This document shows, piece by piece, positions 53,158 through 64,000 of a stretch of DNA of 64,000 bases. The DNA comes from Centrapalus pauciflorus (taxonomy: Eukaryota; Streptophyta; Magnoliopsida; Asterales; Asteraceae): positions 1-64,000 of the forward strand of contig JAANYP010002831.1 in assembly GCA_020465985.1 (NCBI GenBank), given 5' to 3'. The notes beneath the pieces were generated by a model. The model worked only from the letters and a program-made list of their open reading frames with translations, was not told where the DNA came from and ran no database searches. The stretch's first letter is position 1; the number at the start of each line of letters is the position of its first letter. The position numbers and the translations under genes were made by a program.

Positions 53158-55862
53158 TTATGTCGGCATTTGCTGTGGAGCCCTTGAATAATTTCGATTA
53201 TAATGCATTTCCGAGTGATATCCCGGGGTTCTACCTGGTGTCTGATGTCTTACAGGAGTGTGTGACCTAACCGGAGTGTAAGCTCTTCTAGGTGTAGTAT
53301 TCCTATAAGTTTGTTGTGGTCCTGACCTAGATTGATTAGGGACTCTATTTGGTGATTTAGTCCTAACCACATCATTCAGTCTACCTGACACAGGTGTTTG
53401 TTTCACAGCAGTCTTAGGTGTGGCTTGCACAATTTTCTCGGTGTTTTGAGAACCACTTGTGCTTGCTACACTTGGAGAAGGTTTATGTTTAACCGCCTTT
53501 TCATTTCTAGGTGTAGATTCTACCTTCCTATGTGGACAACTAGAAGCAACATGTCCCTTTTCATGACATCTAAAACAAGACATTTTGTCAATAGACTTCT
53601 TATGCATGCCCTTTGACTTAGGTGTTTCACTAGTGTCTTGTTCTTTTGACTCAACTATAGTGACTGTTTCATCTTTTTGAATATTTAAGTCAGGTTTGGC
53701 TTCTCCTATAAGCTTATCACTTGAGGATGGCACAAATTTGACCTTCTTAATCTTAGCATTGTTACTAGTCACCTTAGTTTCTTTATCCTTAACAGATTCA
53801 GACACAGGTTCCGATGCGACCTCTGATTCAACTGATTTATCAGTTTCCTCCTGAGGCTGAGGTACATAGTTATCATTGAAAGTTAGAGGACTCTCATTAT
53901 ACCCTAAACCTACTGGTTTCTTAAACTGACGCTGGGCATCCAAGATATTCCCTAGGTTTAGTGAAGAATTCCTAAACTTTTCTAATTTGCTATTCACCTC
54001 GGCAACTTTAATCTTAGCTTCTGCTAGCTCTACTTCTTTAGTCTTAAGCTCTTTGGTTAACGCCTCAACATGTTCATATGTTAGTTCTATTCTAACACAC
54101 TGCTCACTCAGCTTGTCTTTTAGAACTATGACATCTTGTGCATCTGCCTTAAGCTTATTCCTAAGGTCTTCTTTAATATCTAAAAGGCTAGCATTGTCTG
54201 ATTTTAAGGATTCATTTTGAGCAGTTAGATTTGTATGTGATTCAAGCACTAAATTTAATCTATCATTAGTACTGCACAGAAAGCACATAAATCTCGGAAT
54301 GTAGAGGAGTTCAGAATTACCTTAGCATGAGCTGAATCCACGTTTGCCATTTGTGCAGCAAACTCTAAAATTGTCTGATCTTCTGACTTCTCTACTAGCA
54401 CAGGACTGATAACATTCTGGTTGCTGTCCTCTGCATCTTCCTCTGCTCCAACACTTCCAGACTCTGTTACTTCAGCCATGAAGGCTCTAGCGTTAGACTC
54501 TGGATGTGTACTCCAGTCGTATGTTCCATCGAGCTGTCTGTTAGATGTGACATTGGTTAACAGACCAGCTATGTTTGCCTGTTTACTTGAACTACCCGGC
54601 TGATATCTCCCTTGAGACTGATTCTGGTACTGGTTCTGGTAGTTCTCAACTTTAGGTCTTTGACACTCTCTAGAAAAATGTCCTAAACCTTGGCAGCTGT
54701 AGCACTTAACTTTGGAATTATCAAACCTAATTTTATTGTTGCTGACATTGAGATTTCTGCCCGTGCTCTTGATGAATCTCTTGACTCGCTGAGTCACCAT
54801 GGCCAGTTACCATTGCAGATCCATCTCTTCTAAATCATCAGGGTCCACTTGATCATAATCCTCATCCCATAACGCAGGATCGTTGATTTTCCCTTAAACG
54901 CAATTGCCGTAAGCGGCCACAAATGAAGCCAAAAGATTTAGATGGTCTTCAGCTGATTTTGCGCTCATCGGCATCTTTGAGTATCCTTGAGATGTAGAGG
55001 CAGACTGAGTTGGCTTTTCTTCCGGTCTGGAGTACCCTAAGAAAGCCCGGCTCCTTGAGTCATCTACTTCAACCAGAGTCGATGTTTCTCCCGTAAAGAA
55101 TGTTGTAGTCGTCTTTAACTCACTTGCCACTGAAGTTTTGGACTTCCCAAAATACATATTCGGATCTTGTACTTGGTCATAATCCCATTCCTTCTTCAGC
55201 AATTCAAAGTTATAGGCCCTCAGCATTCCTATGACTTTATCTAGAGTTAGAGTGTTAAACTTTTCTTCATCATGCTTTATCAGCGCCACATACATCTCCC
55301 ATTTGGCTGGTAAAGCATCTAGAATTTTTACAATCTTCTCTGACTCACGATACTCGACATCGTGGTTGTCTAACTCAGTTAACAAATGATAGAACCAAGT
55401 AATGGTCTCATCCAACTTTTCGTTTTTCAAAGCCTTGAAAATAGCAAACTGCTGCTTGAGCATTTCCATTCTACCTTTTCTAACCCTAGGATTTCCTTCA
55501 CACCTTTTCTCCAAAGCATCCCACAACTCTTTTGATGTTCGTTGATTGTGAAATGTGTGCAAGACCTCCTGAGGTAAATCCATTCTAATGATCGAGAAAG
55601 CTCGGTTCTCGGCTTCATATAACTTCTTATCATCATCCTTCATCATTTGATATGACAAGACTCGTTTACGGCCTTCAACCTCTGTTGTAGGTGGAATGTA
55701 TCCCTCGACGATACAAATCCACATTCTCATATCATTGAATCTAGCGAAGTCGGCGAACCTATCCTTCCACCAATAATAATCTTCTAATTTCATCAACTTA
55801 GGTGGAGAATTTGCCTTTCCGACCTCATGGTCCATCTCAATAAACCTTTGTAAACTTGTCAT
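53158..55862 (-). pseudogene. gag: gag of element B
   Basis: Start MTSLQRFIEMDHEVGKANSP at 55862, after a 577-base leader. Domains: N-terminal W-rich gag domain (YYWWKDRFADFA, LWDALEKRC, LKQQFAIFKAL, ILDALPAKWEMY), a zinc knuckle CYSCQGLGHFSREC (about 54690), a Gln-rich stretch, a Lys/Glu coiled coil (about 54230-53950), then a second knuckle CFRCHEKGHVASSC (about 53560) and a basic Arg/Pro/Thr-rich tail. In-frame TAA stops lie at 54894-54896 and 54807-54809, and a frameshift near 54270-54290. The same two-knuckle layout occurs in C1 gag. Inactive. Confidence 0.88.
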
Positions 55863-56439
55863 TGTTTCGTAAAAGTTTGAATTTAAAACTCAATTAATTT
55901 AATACGAAATTAATTTAAATTAACTCTTTCGAACTTGAGGAAGATCGAATTTAATTAATTTTAAATTTGTTTGGAATTAAATTCGAAATTAAGTTTGAAC
56001 TTCAACTAAATTCGAAATATGTGACAAAATCGAAGGTATGACTAAATTCGAATTCCTAAATTCGAATTTAGGGAAAATTCGAAAATGAGCAAATTCGAAT
56101 TAAGCAAACTCGAATCAAACCCTAAAGAACTTCGAAAGGAGCGTATTTTTCTGACAAACTCGAATTTTGAGTAAACCCTAATACCCCCTTGATGTTCGAG
56201 CGCCGCAAGTTCGAAAAACGGCTAAAGGTTCGAATTTTTTCAACTTTTCAGATTAAACCAAAGTTTTTATGGTTAAAAACTTTGATTCCAGCCAAAAGTG
56301 TTGAACTAATATCAACCTTTTCCCGATATCTTACTTGTAAAACTCGAAATCTATCCAAAAACGTGATTTGACCGTCCAAAAACGTCAAGAAACCACAGAT
56401 ATTACTTGTGAACACGAAGAACACCACGAACACCTTAAT
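55863..56439 (-). other. Leader of element B, dense in TTCGAA
   Basis: Non-coding. AAATTCGAATT-type words recur about every 20-40 bases between 55930 and 56220. The D LTR has the same words in its transcribed part although D is a Gypsy element. Confidence 0.6.
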
Positions 56440-56452
56440 GGCTCTGATACCA
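56440..56452 (-). promoter_or_regulatory. Primer binding site of element B
   Basis: Minus strand TGGTATCAGAGCC two bases from the 5' LTR. Confidence 0.9.
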
Positions 56453-56454
56453 CT

Positions 56455-57008
56455 TGTAAGGTCTCTAGACTACGGATCTTATCTTGACGTGACACCTTCC
56501 AACGGGTGCGGAATCCTCGTTAGCGGCTTGACGGATACACCACGCACACCGAAACACGGAGACTAGCACAGTGACAGACGAACAACGGATCGTCCCATCA
56601 CGATGATTCTCTCCACACGAAACTCTCTGATTGCTAGCAAGTTCGAGATCGCCTTTTGCTAAACACACTGATAAATTCTGCAAAAGTCTAATAATTAATC
56701 AAATTAACCCTTAATTATAAAACCCGGTTCGACTTTGTCTAGGACAAGTTCGAACTTGGCCCAAGGCCTATTCGAACTTGTCCTCTAACAAATTCGAACT
56801 TTGCCTTCAAACTTATGTTTGAACTTATCTTTGAACTTATGTTTGAACTTATCTTTGAACTTTAAGTTCAAACATACAAACAATCAATATCAAACACATA
56901 TAATCAAACATATATCAAACACTTGTTAATATTTAATAGCGAGTAAATTGACTTACACAAAATGCTATCTATACTTAGACAGCTATCGTCACACAAGATG
57001 TACTAACA
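56455..57008 (-). repeat. 5' LTR of element B
   Basis: TGTAAGGTCTCTAG ... GTACTAACA in plus-strand order, matching 5238-5820. The TSD TGTGA follows at 57009-57013. Confidence 0.9.
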
Positions 57009-57013
57009 TGTGA
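57009..57013. repeat. Target site duplication of element B, right copy
   Basis: TGTGA, identical to 5233-5237, 51.8 kb away. Confidence 0.85.
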
Positions 57014-57604
57014 GGATGAATGAGAAATGATCTCTCTATTTATAGAGAAAGTTTGGTCTTGAAAAGAAGCAAGGATGTGAAGGTGGAGTAAGATCTTGGA
57101 CGAAATGAAAGGAGAAGATGTGATTGTGATTGTGTATGGAGTTTTGCATTATAAAATTGAAGTCAAAAGCTAGTTTGTACTAGCTAGAGGGCCAGCCATT
57201 ATGATGTATTTATGTTGTATTTTTATTTTTATTTTTTGTGTAAAAGTATTTAGAATGTATTCTTGTATTTCACTTTTTATGTAAATTCATAAATACTTAT
57301 AAATGCATTAGTTTATTGAATTGTTTTAGTCTTGCATAACTAATGTTAAGTAAGTGTATTAATGCATTATTAGTGTCACTAATCTTAATTTAATTATGTA
57401 CTTAGTTGAATTAATCCAACATATCGTAAATCGATCAGATTAATTAATTTGCCTATTAATCGCACCGATGAAACTGTTTCTAATTGACTTGAATTTTCTT
57501 ATAAACTTTGTTAATCACCTTGATTAATTGTTAATGATCACTGATGAGGTTATGACTTGCTAATAACTACTGATTAGGTCATAGTTGCTAACCTGGTTTT
57601 ATGC
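57014..57604 (-). promoter_or_regulatory. Old locus, right half: TATA-box promoter reading leftward
   Basis: No coding region. A strong plant TATA box, CTATAAATA on the minus strand, is at 57037-57045. B inserted 24-36 bases downstream, that is, at or next to the predicted start of transcription. Upstream (57100-57600) the DNA is AT-rich. It may be a host promoter or the U3 of an older element. The CT-rich leader on the other side of B (5237-5050) fits a plant 5' UTR. Confidence 0.5.
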
Positions 57605-57607
57605 CTG

Positions 57608-59872
57608 ATGTTATACATACACCTGAAGGAGTTGCTAGAAATATTAAGAAAAGAAAAGTTGTATGCCAAATTCTCAAAGTGTGAGTTTTGGTTGCAACAG
57701 ATTCAACTTTTGGGGCATGTGGTTTATGGAGCTGGGATTTCGGTGGATCCAACTAAAGTGGAAGCAATAAGGAATAAGGAGCCGCCTCGCTTTGCTACAA
57801 AGATAAGATGTTTTATAGGATTGGCGGGTTATTACCGAGAATTTATAAATGATTTCTCAAAGATCGCAGTCCCTTTAATTGTATTGACGAAAAAGAATGC
57901 GCCTTTTGTATGGGAGGCCGAGCAACGAGAAGCATTTGAAATTTTAAAGAAAACTTTTAAGTGAAGCACCAATGCTTGCCCTACCTGAGGGTAATGAAGA
58001 TTTTGTAGTTTATATGGATGCGTCGAGACTGGGATTAGGTGTTGTACTAATGCAATGTGGAATGGTTATTTCTTATGCTTCGAGACAGTTAAAGCAGCAT
58101 GAGAAAGATTACTCAACTCACGACCTAGAGTTGACTGATGTCACATTTGCTTTGAAGTTATAGAGACACTACTTATACAGAACTAAGTGTCAATTGTACA
58201 CTGACCACAATAGTTTAAAGTACATTTTCAGTCAGAAAGAGCTCAACATGAGGCAATGACGATCAATGAAACTTATAAAGGATTACAATTGTGAGATTCT
58301 TTATCTTCCGGGGAAGGCCAACATGGTAGCCGATGCTTTAAGTCGCAAAGCATATTCCAAAGACTGCTGTTATATGATGACCTCTACTATGTTGACCTCC
58401 ACGATTATTGATGATGTTAAAGCTGCTCAAAAGGAAGCTATAAAAGAAGAAAATATTAGTGCTGAGGACATAAGAGTGCAGAAGAAGATTACGGAAACGA
58501 GTGAGTCTGGTTTGAAAGGTGTTCATGGAAGAATCTAGGTGCCAAATTTTGGGGGTATGACAAAGGTGATTATCGAGGAAGCACATCAGTCAAAGTTTTC
58601 TGTACATCCTAGTAGCACAAAGATGTACAATGAATATAAAGTTGACTTTTGGTCGCCCAGATTGAAGAAGGACATTGGTCACTATGTGGAATGACGTAGA
58701 ATTTGTCGACTTGTGAAAGCCAAACATCAGCAACCATATGGCAGTTTGCAACCACTTTCCTTTCCTGAATGGAAGTGGGAACATATTACGATGGATTTTG
58801 TCACTAAGATACCGAAGACAAGGCGTCAGCATGATGCGGTTTGGGTAATTGTGGATAGATTGACTAAGTCTGCGCACTTTATAGCGATAAGAGAAAGTTA
58901 TTCATTAGAGAGATTGGCACAGATTTATATAAGCGAGATTATCACTAGACATGGAGTCCCAAAGTCTATTGTATCTTATCGAGATAGTCGTTTCACCTCC
59001 AATTTCTGGTCGGCTTTGAATGAGGGATTAGGTACGAGGATTGCCATGAGCACAACATATAGTCCACAAACTAATGGTCAAAGTGAAAGGACCATCCTTA
59101 CACTTGAAGATATGATGTGGTCCTGCATTCTAGATCTGGGTGGTAATTGGGACAACCATTTACCGTTGATAGAGTTCTCGTACAATAATAGTTATCATGC
59201 AACTATTAAGAAAGCACCGGTTGAAGCACTATATGGGAGAAGATGTAGGACTCCTACATGCTGGAGAGAGATAGGAGAAACTCTGATTGCTGGGCCGGCA
59301 TTATTACAAGAAACAAACGAGAAGATATAATTGGTCAGAAAAAATATAAAAGCGGCCCATGATCGACAAAAAAGTTATCATGATAAAAGGCATAAACCGA
59401 TTTATTCTTGAGGTAGATGATTGGGTTTATTTGAAAGTATCACCTATGAGAGGTGTTACTCGTTTTGTAAAAAGAGGCAAGCAAGCACCGAGATTTGTTG
59501 GTCCATTCAAAATAATAGAAAAAGTGGGAAATCAATCTCATCGTTTGGAATTGCCTAAGGAGATGTCCGGCATACACCCGGTGTTTCATGTGGGGAACCT
59601 TAGGAAATCCTTCACAACAGGATATGAAGATTGGGCGGATCATACTGAGCTGCAGATAGATGAGAGGCTCTGATATGTAGAAGAGCCGGAATGTGTTCTT
59701 GACACTAAAGTGAAGAAACTGAGAAACAAGGAGATAGAGATAGTGCTGATACGTTGAAAGGATCACAAAGGATCAAACCACACTTGGGAAACAAAAGCTG
59801 ATATGTTAAAGAAGTATCCTCAACTGTTCGAAACCAAGCAACTTCGTGGACGAAGTTCGAGTGTAGTGGAGC
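57608..59872 (+). pseudogene. pol: Broken pol of Gypsy element E (RT end, RNaseH, integrase, chromodomain)
   Basis: It starts in RT at HLKELLEILRKEKLYAKFSKCEFWLQQIQLLGHVV, with no intron-like insert at the place where D has one. RNaseH (VVYMDASRLGLGVVLMQ, THDLELTDVTFALKL, YTDHNSLKYIF, NMVADALSRK) is broken by a frameshift near 57960, a TAG at 58161-58163 and a TGA near 58257. Integrase follows with DFVTKIP, SIVSYRDSRFTS (the family's SDRDSRFTS has Tyr in place of the catalytic Asp) and NGQSERTILTLED, with further stops near 58693 and 59328. The chromodomain is present but interrupted (LRNKEIEIVLIR-stop-KDHKG). Inactive. Confidence 0.87.
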
Positions 59873-59878
59873 CAATGC

Positions 59879-62000
59879 TGTAACATCCTAAGATTTAAAT
59901 TGTTGTAATCGAGGATATTTAGTTTAAATTTTTATTTAATGTAATCAAGTTAGATTATTTACGAAAATTATGTATTTGGAAATTTGAAAAGTTGGTTGTT
60001 TCAAATTATTATTAAGTATGATGAAATATAAAATGTTGGTGATGATAAAATAAAGATTGAAACTTTACTTAAAGAAATCAGATAAGTGGAGGGGCCAGTT
60101 ATGTCAATATCCGAAAACGGGATATTAAAAGACTCTTAGTCTTTCAAAGATTTCATTGCAACTTCTTCACTTCCAAACACACACACACACACACACACAA
60201 ACTCCCTCTAATATTATGCTGGGAATTCAAATTTCGTGGAAGAAATTTGTGGATTAAAGGTAAAAACATCAAGATTCAAGTCTGAATCAAGGTAACAAAA
60301 TGATTTCTTAAGTTGGGAGTTCCTGGAAGAGTTTAAAAAAAAATGCAAATTCGGATTTTTAATCTGAGGTTTTTTTGCTTGCATGTAAGTTATTATAGTT
60401 GGAAGACATCTATTGAAGATCTTAGAAGCATTAGAAACAAAAATCGTCCACTGAATCGATCAAAAAGGTAAGAAATATGACTTTTTGTGAGTTTTGTGTT
60501 CTTGGGGTTATTTCTCATTTTGGTTAAATCTGGAAAAAATTGGGTGTTAAACACTCCAAATATGTTATTATATCATTTGTATGGATTGCATGTAACAAAA
60601 ATCGAGTTTGGAAAATTTTTGATTAAAAACCCATAGGTGCGACTTGCAGTTCTGCAGGTCGACTCAGTGAGTCGCCAAGAACATCAAGAAGATAAGAAAT
60701 GTTGCTAAGTGTTGAGACCTGAATTCGGATTGGAACGAACATCGGATGTGACCCAACTTCGAGTGGGGGACCCAAACTTCAAATGGGTCAAATTTCGGGT
60801 CAAAGTATCTCGAGTATAATCGAACTTCAGCCGAGGTTCTAAATTTCGGACCTCGACTCGGCGAGTCGAGTTGGCCTAAGTTTAAGCGAAATTCGGTTCT
60901 GGTTTAAAGGACCCGAACTTTTGGACTAAAAATCAGATTTTGAGATAACTTTAGTATTATAAAAGTATTATTTAATGATGGGTTCTTTGGACTTAATAAC
61001 AATCCGAACCTTGGGTGGTAATTATGAAATTCAGATGTGAATCCAAAGATTTAACACTTTAATTGAAACTTGATGGGAGTCAATAATGAACGAATATTTA
61101 TGGTAAAGTTTCCTATGAAAATGTAACAGGTCACTTGTGGTGTTGTTAAACACACAATGGGGTAATTTATGATTCCGGTTGAAAGCCCGAGGAGAAATAA
61201 TATTAATTGAAGTTATTTAACGCACCCACTGTGAGTACTTATGATTGTATATGTCTACATTTGTTTTAAGTTAGTTGTTATCTGCTCAGGCATGTTGTTT
61301 CTGTTCGTTTGGCACTCTACTAAAATGCATTTATTTTGGTGCACATTGTTGCTTGTATACATGTTACACATGTTCCGTTTATTTGTTGTGCATCAACGTC
61401 ATGAGCTTGCAAGCCATAACTGTTAATCTGTTGTTAACGAGGGTATATGACCTGGAGCCGGCCACTCCGAGGTCTTGAGGATCAGTGTAACATCCACGAT
61501 GATAAAGTCGCCTCAGATGATGTGTTTGTGCCGAGCAATGGCTCGAAGGAGCTGCGGATCAGTTCCATACTTCGTGTACGAAGAGTCTATACGACGTTTG
61601 TTGCCGGTGTTAATCTTGTATGCTGCATAAAGACTTGTAGAATATATAATCTATGTACTCACTAAGCTTTGCTTATCCCGTAGTTGTTTACATTTTTCAG
61701 GAAAGGGAAAATCCGCTGCTAGACCTTCTAGTTAGGTCAAATTTTGAAGTCTTGGAAGATTCTCTACTATCGGTAACTGATATATGGGAACATCATTGTA
61801 ATATTTGGGATGGTTGTAATAGTTATTGAGTATGTAGAAGCTAGACTGGAACCTTGTAGCACCATAGGGTGTTTGAATTTTATTTTAATTATATAGTTTC
61901 AATTTTAGTAATGTATTAAGTGTTTCAGATCAATGTTTAATTGTGGGTTGTGTTTAATCTTGGGTGATGTAATTGTGGTTATTATGGCAAGGGTGTCACA
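59879..62000 (+). repeat. 3' LTR of element E
   Basis: It begins TGTAACATCC after a GTAGTGGAGCC tract and ends GGTGTCACA, about 2.1 kb, like the D LTR in size and in its 3' conserved block (TACTCACTAAGCTTTGCTTA near 61660). It contains a (CA)n tract at about 60178-60199. Short open frames at 61241-61665 and 61933-62163 are not genes; the last only crosses into F. Confidence 0.75.
60178..60199. repeat. (CA)n microsatellite
   Basis: Eleven CA units inside the E LTR. Confidence 0.9.
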
Positions 62001-63105
62001 ATATATTTTAGATAAGTCTCTGTACGACCTTAAACAAGTACCACGAGCATGGTATTATGCATTAACACTTTATCTAATAAAATGTGGTTTCAACAAAGGT
62101 GCAGTAGACATAACCCTATTCATAAAACATCAAGGTCCTGATATTATCCTAATACAAATATGAAGATGACATAATATTTGGGTCTACAAATCCTGAATTT
62201 TGTAAAAACTTCGCTTTCTTAATATGCAAAAAATTTGAAAATGAGCATGATGGATGAAATAAATTTTTTCTTGGGGTTATAAGTGAGGCAACTGGGTGAT
62301 GGAATTTTCATCAATTAGTTGAAATACATTCAAGACTTGTTGAATAAGTTCAACATGAATAATAGTACCCCCAATGAAAACACCCATGGCTCCTGATTCG
62401 AAATCGAAACTCGATGAGGAAATTTCATGGAAACTTGTAGATGTTACTAATTATCAAGGCATAATTAGTTCATTAATGTTCTTAACTGAGAGTAGACCAG
62501 ATATTATATTTGCTACATGTGTTTGTGCACGATATCAGGCAAATTCTAAAGAATCTCATTTGGCTGCTGCCAAAAGGAAATCAAGACATCTGAAGGATAC
62601 CCCGAATTTGGGTTTGTGGTATCCTAAATAATCAACATTTACATTGGCTGCATTTCTGATGCTGATCATGCAGGTGATAAATTGGACAGAAAGAACACAT
62701 CAGGAGTAGTTCAATTTCTTGGTGATACACTCGTTTGCTGGTCATCCAAAAATCAACATTGCGTCTCACTGTCAACAGCAGAAGCAGAATATGTAGCTGT
62801 ATCTTCGTGCTATTCTCAAGTGTTGTGGATGAAGAGTCAATGAAGAGACTATTGGTTTACACCACACAAGATTCCAATATACTGTGATTCTTAGAGTGCA
62901 ATAGCTAGAGCATCAAATCCTGTGCAACATTCTAAAACAAATCACATTGACATCCCGTATCATTTATTAAAGATCATCTAGAAAACGGTAATGTTGAATT
63001 TTATTTTGTACCTACTGAATATCAGTTAGCTGATTTGTTTACCAAAGCGTTAGATGAAAAATGTTTTAATTTTTTGGTATACAAATTAGGTATGCTGAAT
63101 CATTA
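62001..63105 (+). pseudogene. Decayed Copia RT-RNaseH fragment F
   Basis: Starts at SLYDLKQVPRAWYYALTLYL (family SLYGLKQAPRAWY), with no sequence upstream, directly at the E LTR border. Stops and frameshifts follow, including the lost YVDD region near 62155-62180. Then SSLMFLTESRPDIIFATCVCARYQ, HLKDTPNLGLWYPK, and in shifting frames the RNaseH STAEAEYVAVSSCYSQVLW-like, YCDS..AIARASNPVQHSKTNHIDI and YQLADLFTKALDE blocks, ending near a TAG at about 63105. It is a SIRE-like Copia 3' end, long dead. Confidence 0.82.
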
Positions 63106-64000
63106 GATTTAAACGTTCAGTTGCTACAAAATTTAATTTTACAAATTTCAATTTTTTACTTGATCTATATTAAGTTAATCTCGTGTTCTTTAAAAGTACT
63201 AATTTTTACGAGATTTAACTGAGTTTGGATTGTCTTGTGCATGGGGAGCTAACTGCAAATTTTATCTGCATTTCTGATTTTAATTGCCTATCTGATATAT
63301 TTTATGTGCTTAATTGCAGGGAGAGCTTTTAAAAGTGATATTAATTTGAGGGGGAGCAAAAAAGCACAATTCAAGGGGGAGCAATTTTTTTTATTTTTAT
63401 TGTTTGTTTTTATTTTCACTTTCTTTGTTATTTTTTTAGAGTGTGAAATTTTTTTTTCTTTGGTTGTGTGCATTTTTTTAATATAATGTGTGTAGTCTTT
63501 TTATTGGGCTACATGGGCTTAAATGAAAAAGGGAAAGAAATAAGATGGACCGGGTACCAAATATTTTCAAAGTTTAAATTTCAAATTTGAATTTCAAATT
63601 CACTTTTTCAAAACCTTAGGTATTATGCACTGCTCTTCTCCTTTCTTTCTCTCACTTCAATCGAACTTCAACAGCCAAAAATCCAAGATTAAATCGAAGT
63701 TTTTCTTCCAAATGTGTAAGTTTTTCTTGTTCTTTTTACTGTTTTACATCAGTTTTGTGCTTATCTTAGATGATTTTATTTTTCACTGTTTGTCTGTGTG
63801 TGTCCCTGTTCTTCAAGAACTCGATGACTAAAATTTATGAAATCTTGCATGTATGTTTCATGGTTCAAATTGATTGAATGAATCTGTGCATAATGTTGAA
63901 CTAAACATGGATTTCAACTTTCAAGTCATATGGTGTTATAATCAGGTGTTAATTCGAGATTTATTAAATTGTGGTTTGAGTTTTCATTCGACTGTAAATC
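63106..64000 (+). other. Post-pol region of element F
   Basis: No coding region is supported. Two PPT-like tracts, TTTGAGGGGGAGC (63346-63358) and CAAGGGGGAGC (63372-63382), are followed by a T-rich run and then by a CT-rich leader-like stretch with TTTCTTTCTCTCACTTC near 63640. The layout resembles the pol-ORF3 spacer of family C, so a third ORF may begin beyond the window. This is inference. Confidence 0.45.

Larger units (their letters stand above)
57605..62000 (+). mobile_element. Gypsy chromovirus E, 5'-truncated
   Basis: It holds the RT 3' part to chromodomain (57608-59830) and one LTR (59879-62000). It is related to D but clearly diverged. The 5' half, PBS and 5' LTR are absent, and the left end joins old-locus sequence. 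I found no matching TSD. Confidence 0.82.

Overview
The window is plant nuclear DNA made almost entirely of LTR retrotransposons inserted into one another. I recognise no host protein-coding gene, tRNA or rRNA. The 3' ORF type in the Ty1/Copia elements (an N-terminal motif around IHYAL..NPTIYISHIEQFW) resembles 3' ORFs I associate with asterids, especially Asteraceae. That taxonomic reading is from memory and is weak. All five primer binding sites found are TGGTATCAGAGCC (initiator Met tRNA type).

Layout: (1) 1-4174 is a decayed leftward Copia element (A) with a PBS and an LTR. (2) 4175-5232 and 57014-57604 are the two halves of one older locus that carried a TATA-box promoter reading leftward. 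(3) Between them, 5238-57008, lies one leftward Copia insertion (B) of about 51.8 kb with LTRs at both ends and the same 5-bp target duplication (TGTGA) on both sides. (4) Inside B at 6719-27428 is a rightward Gypsy chromovirus (D, TSD GATCA). D is itself split by a young, apparently intact Copia element (C1, 11236-22112, TSD AGTTA), and its 3' LTR carries a solo LTR of a B relative (26692-27213, TSD ATCTT). (5) Also inside B, between two CACTT repeats (28147-28151 and 52433-52437), is a rearranged cluster. It holds a leftward C2 copy with tandemly repeated LTR/3'-ORF units, a rightward Copia fragment H whose LTR holds a solo Gypsy LTR (G, 39515-40191, TSD TTATA), and a rightward 5'-truncated copy C3. 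(6) 57605-62000 is a decayed rightward Gypsy chromovirus 3' half with its LTR (E), abutting a decayed Copia RT-RNaseH fragment (F, 62001 to the end).

C1 is the only element with a complete uninterrupted gene set: Gag (875 codons), Pol (PR-IN-RT-RNaseH, 1182 codons) in the +1 frame overlapping Gag, and a 952-codon third ORF of unknown function. Its two 690-bp LTRs differ at only three sites I could find, so it is recent. All other elements carry stops, frameshifts, truncations or catalytic-site changes.

Points most worth a second look: an 85-nt phase-0 GT-AG intron-like insert in the Gypsy RT that is absent from the related copy E; a conserved pol-to-ORF3 spacer in family C with a hairpin (one compensated base pair), a palindrome and a telo-box leader; a branch-point-like/acceptor-like motif at the gag/pol boundary in two Copia families; a 56-bp foldback sequence present in both pol and ORF3 of C1; evidence that B lacked IN-RT-RNaseH and had protease in phase with its 3' ORF before the C cluster arrived; and a tandem LTR/ORF3 amplification in C2.
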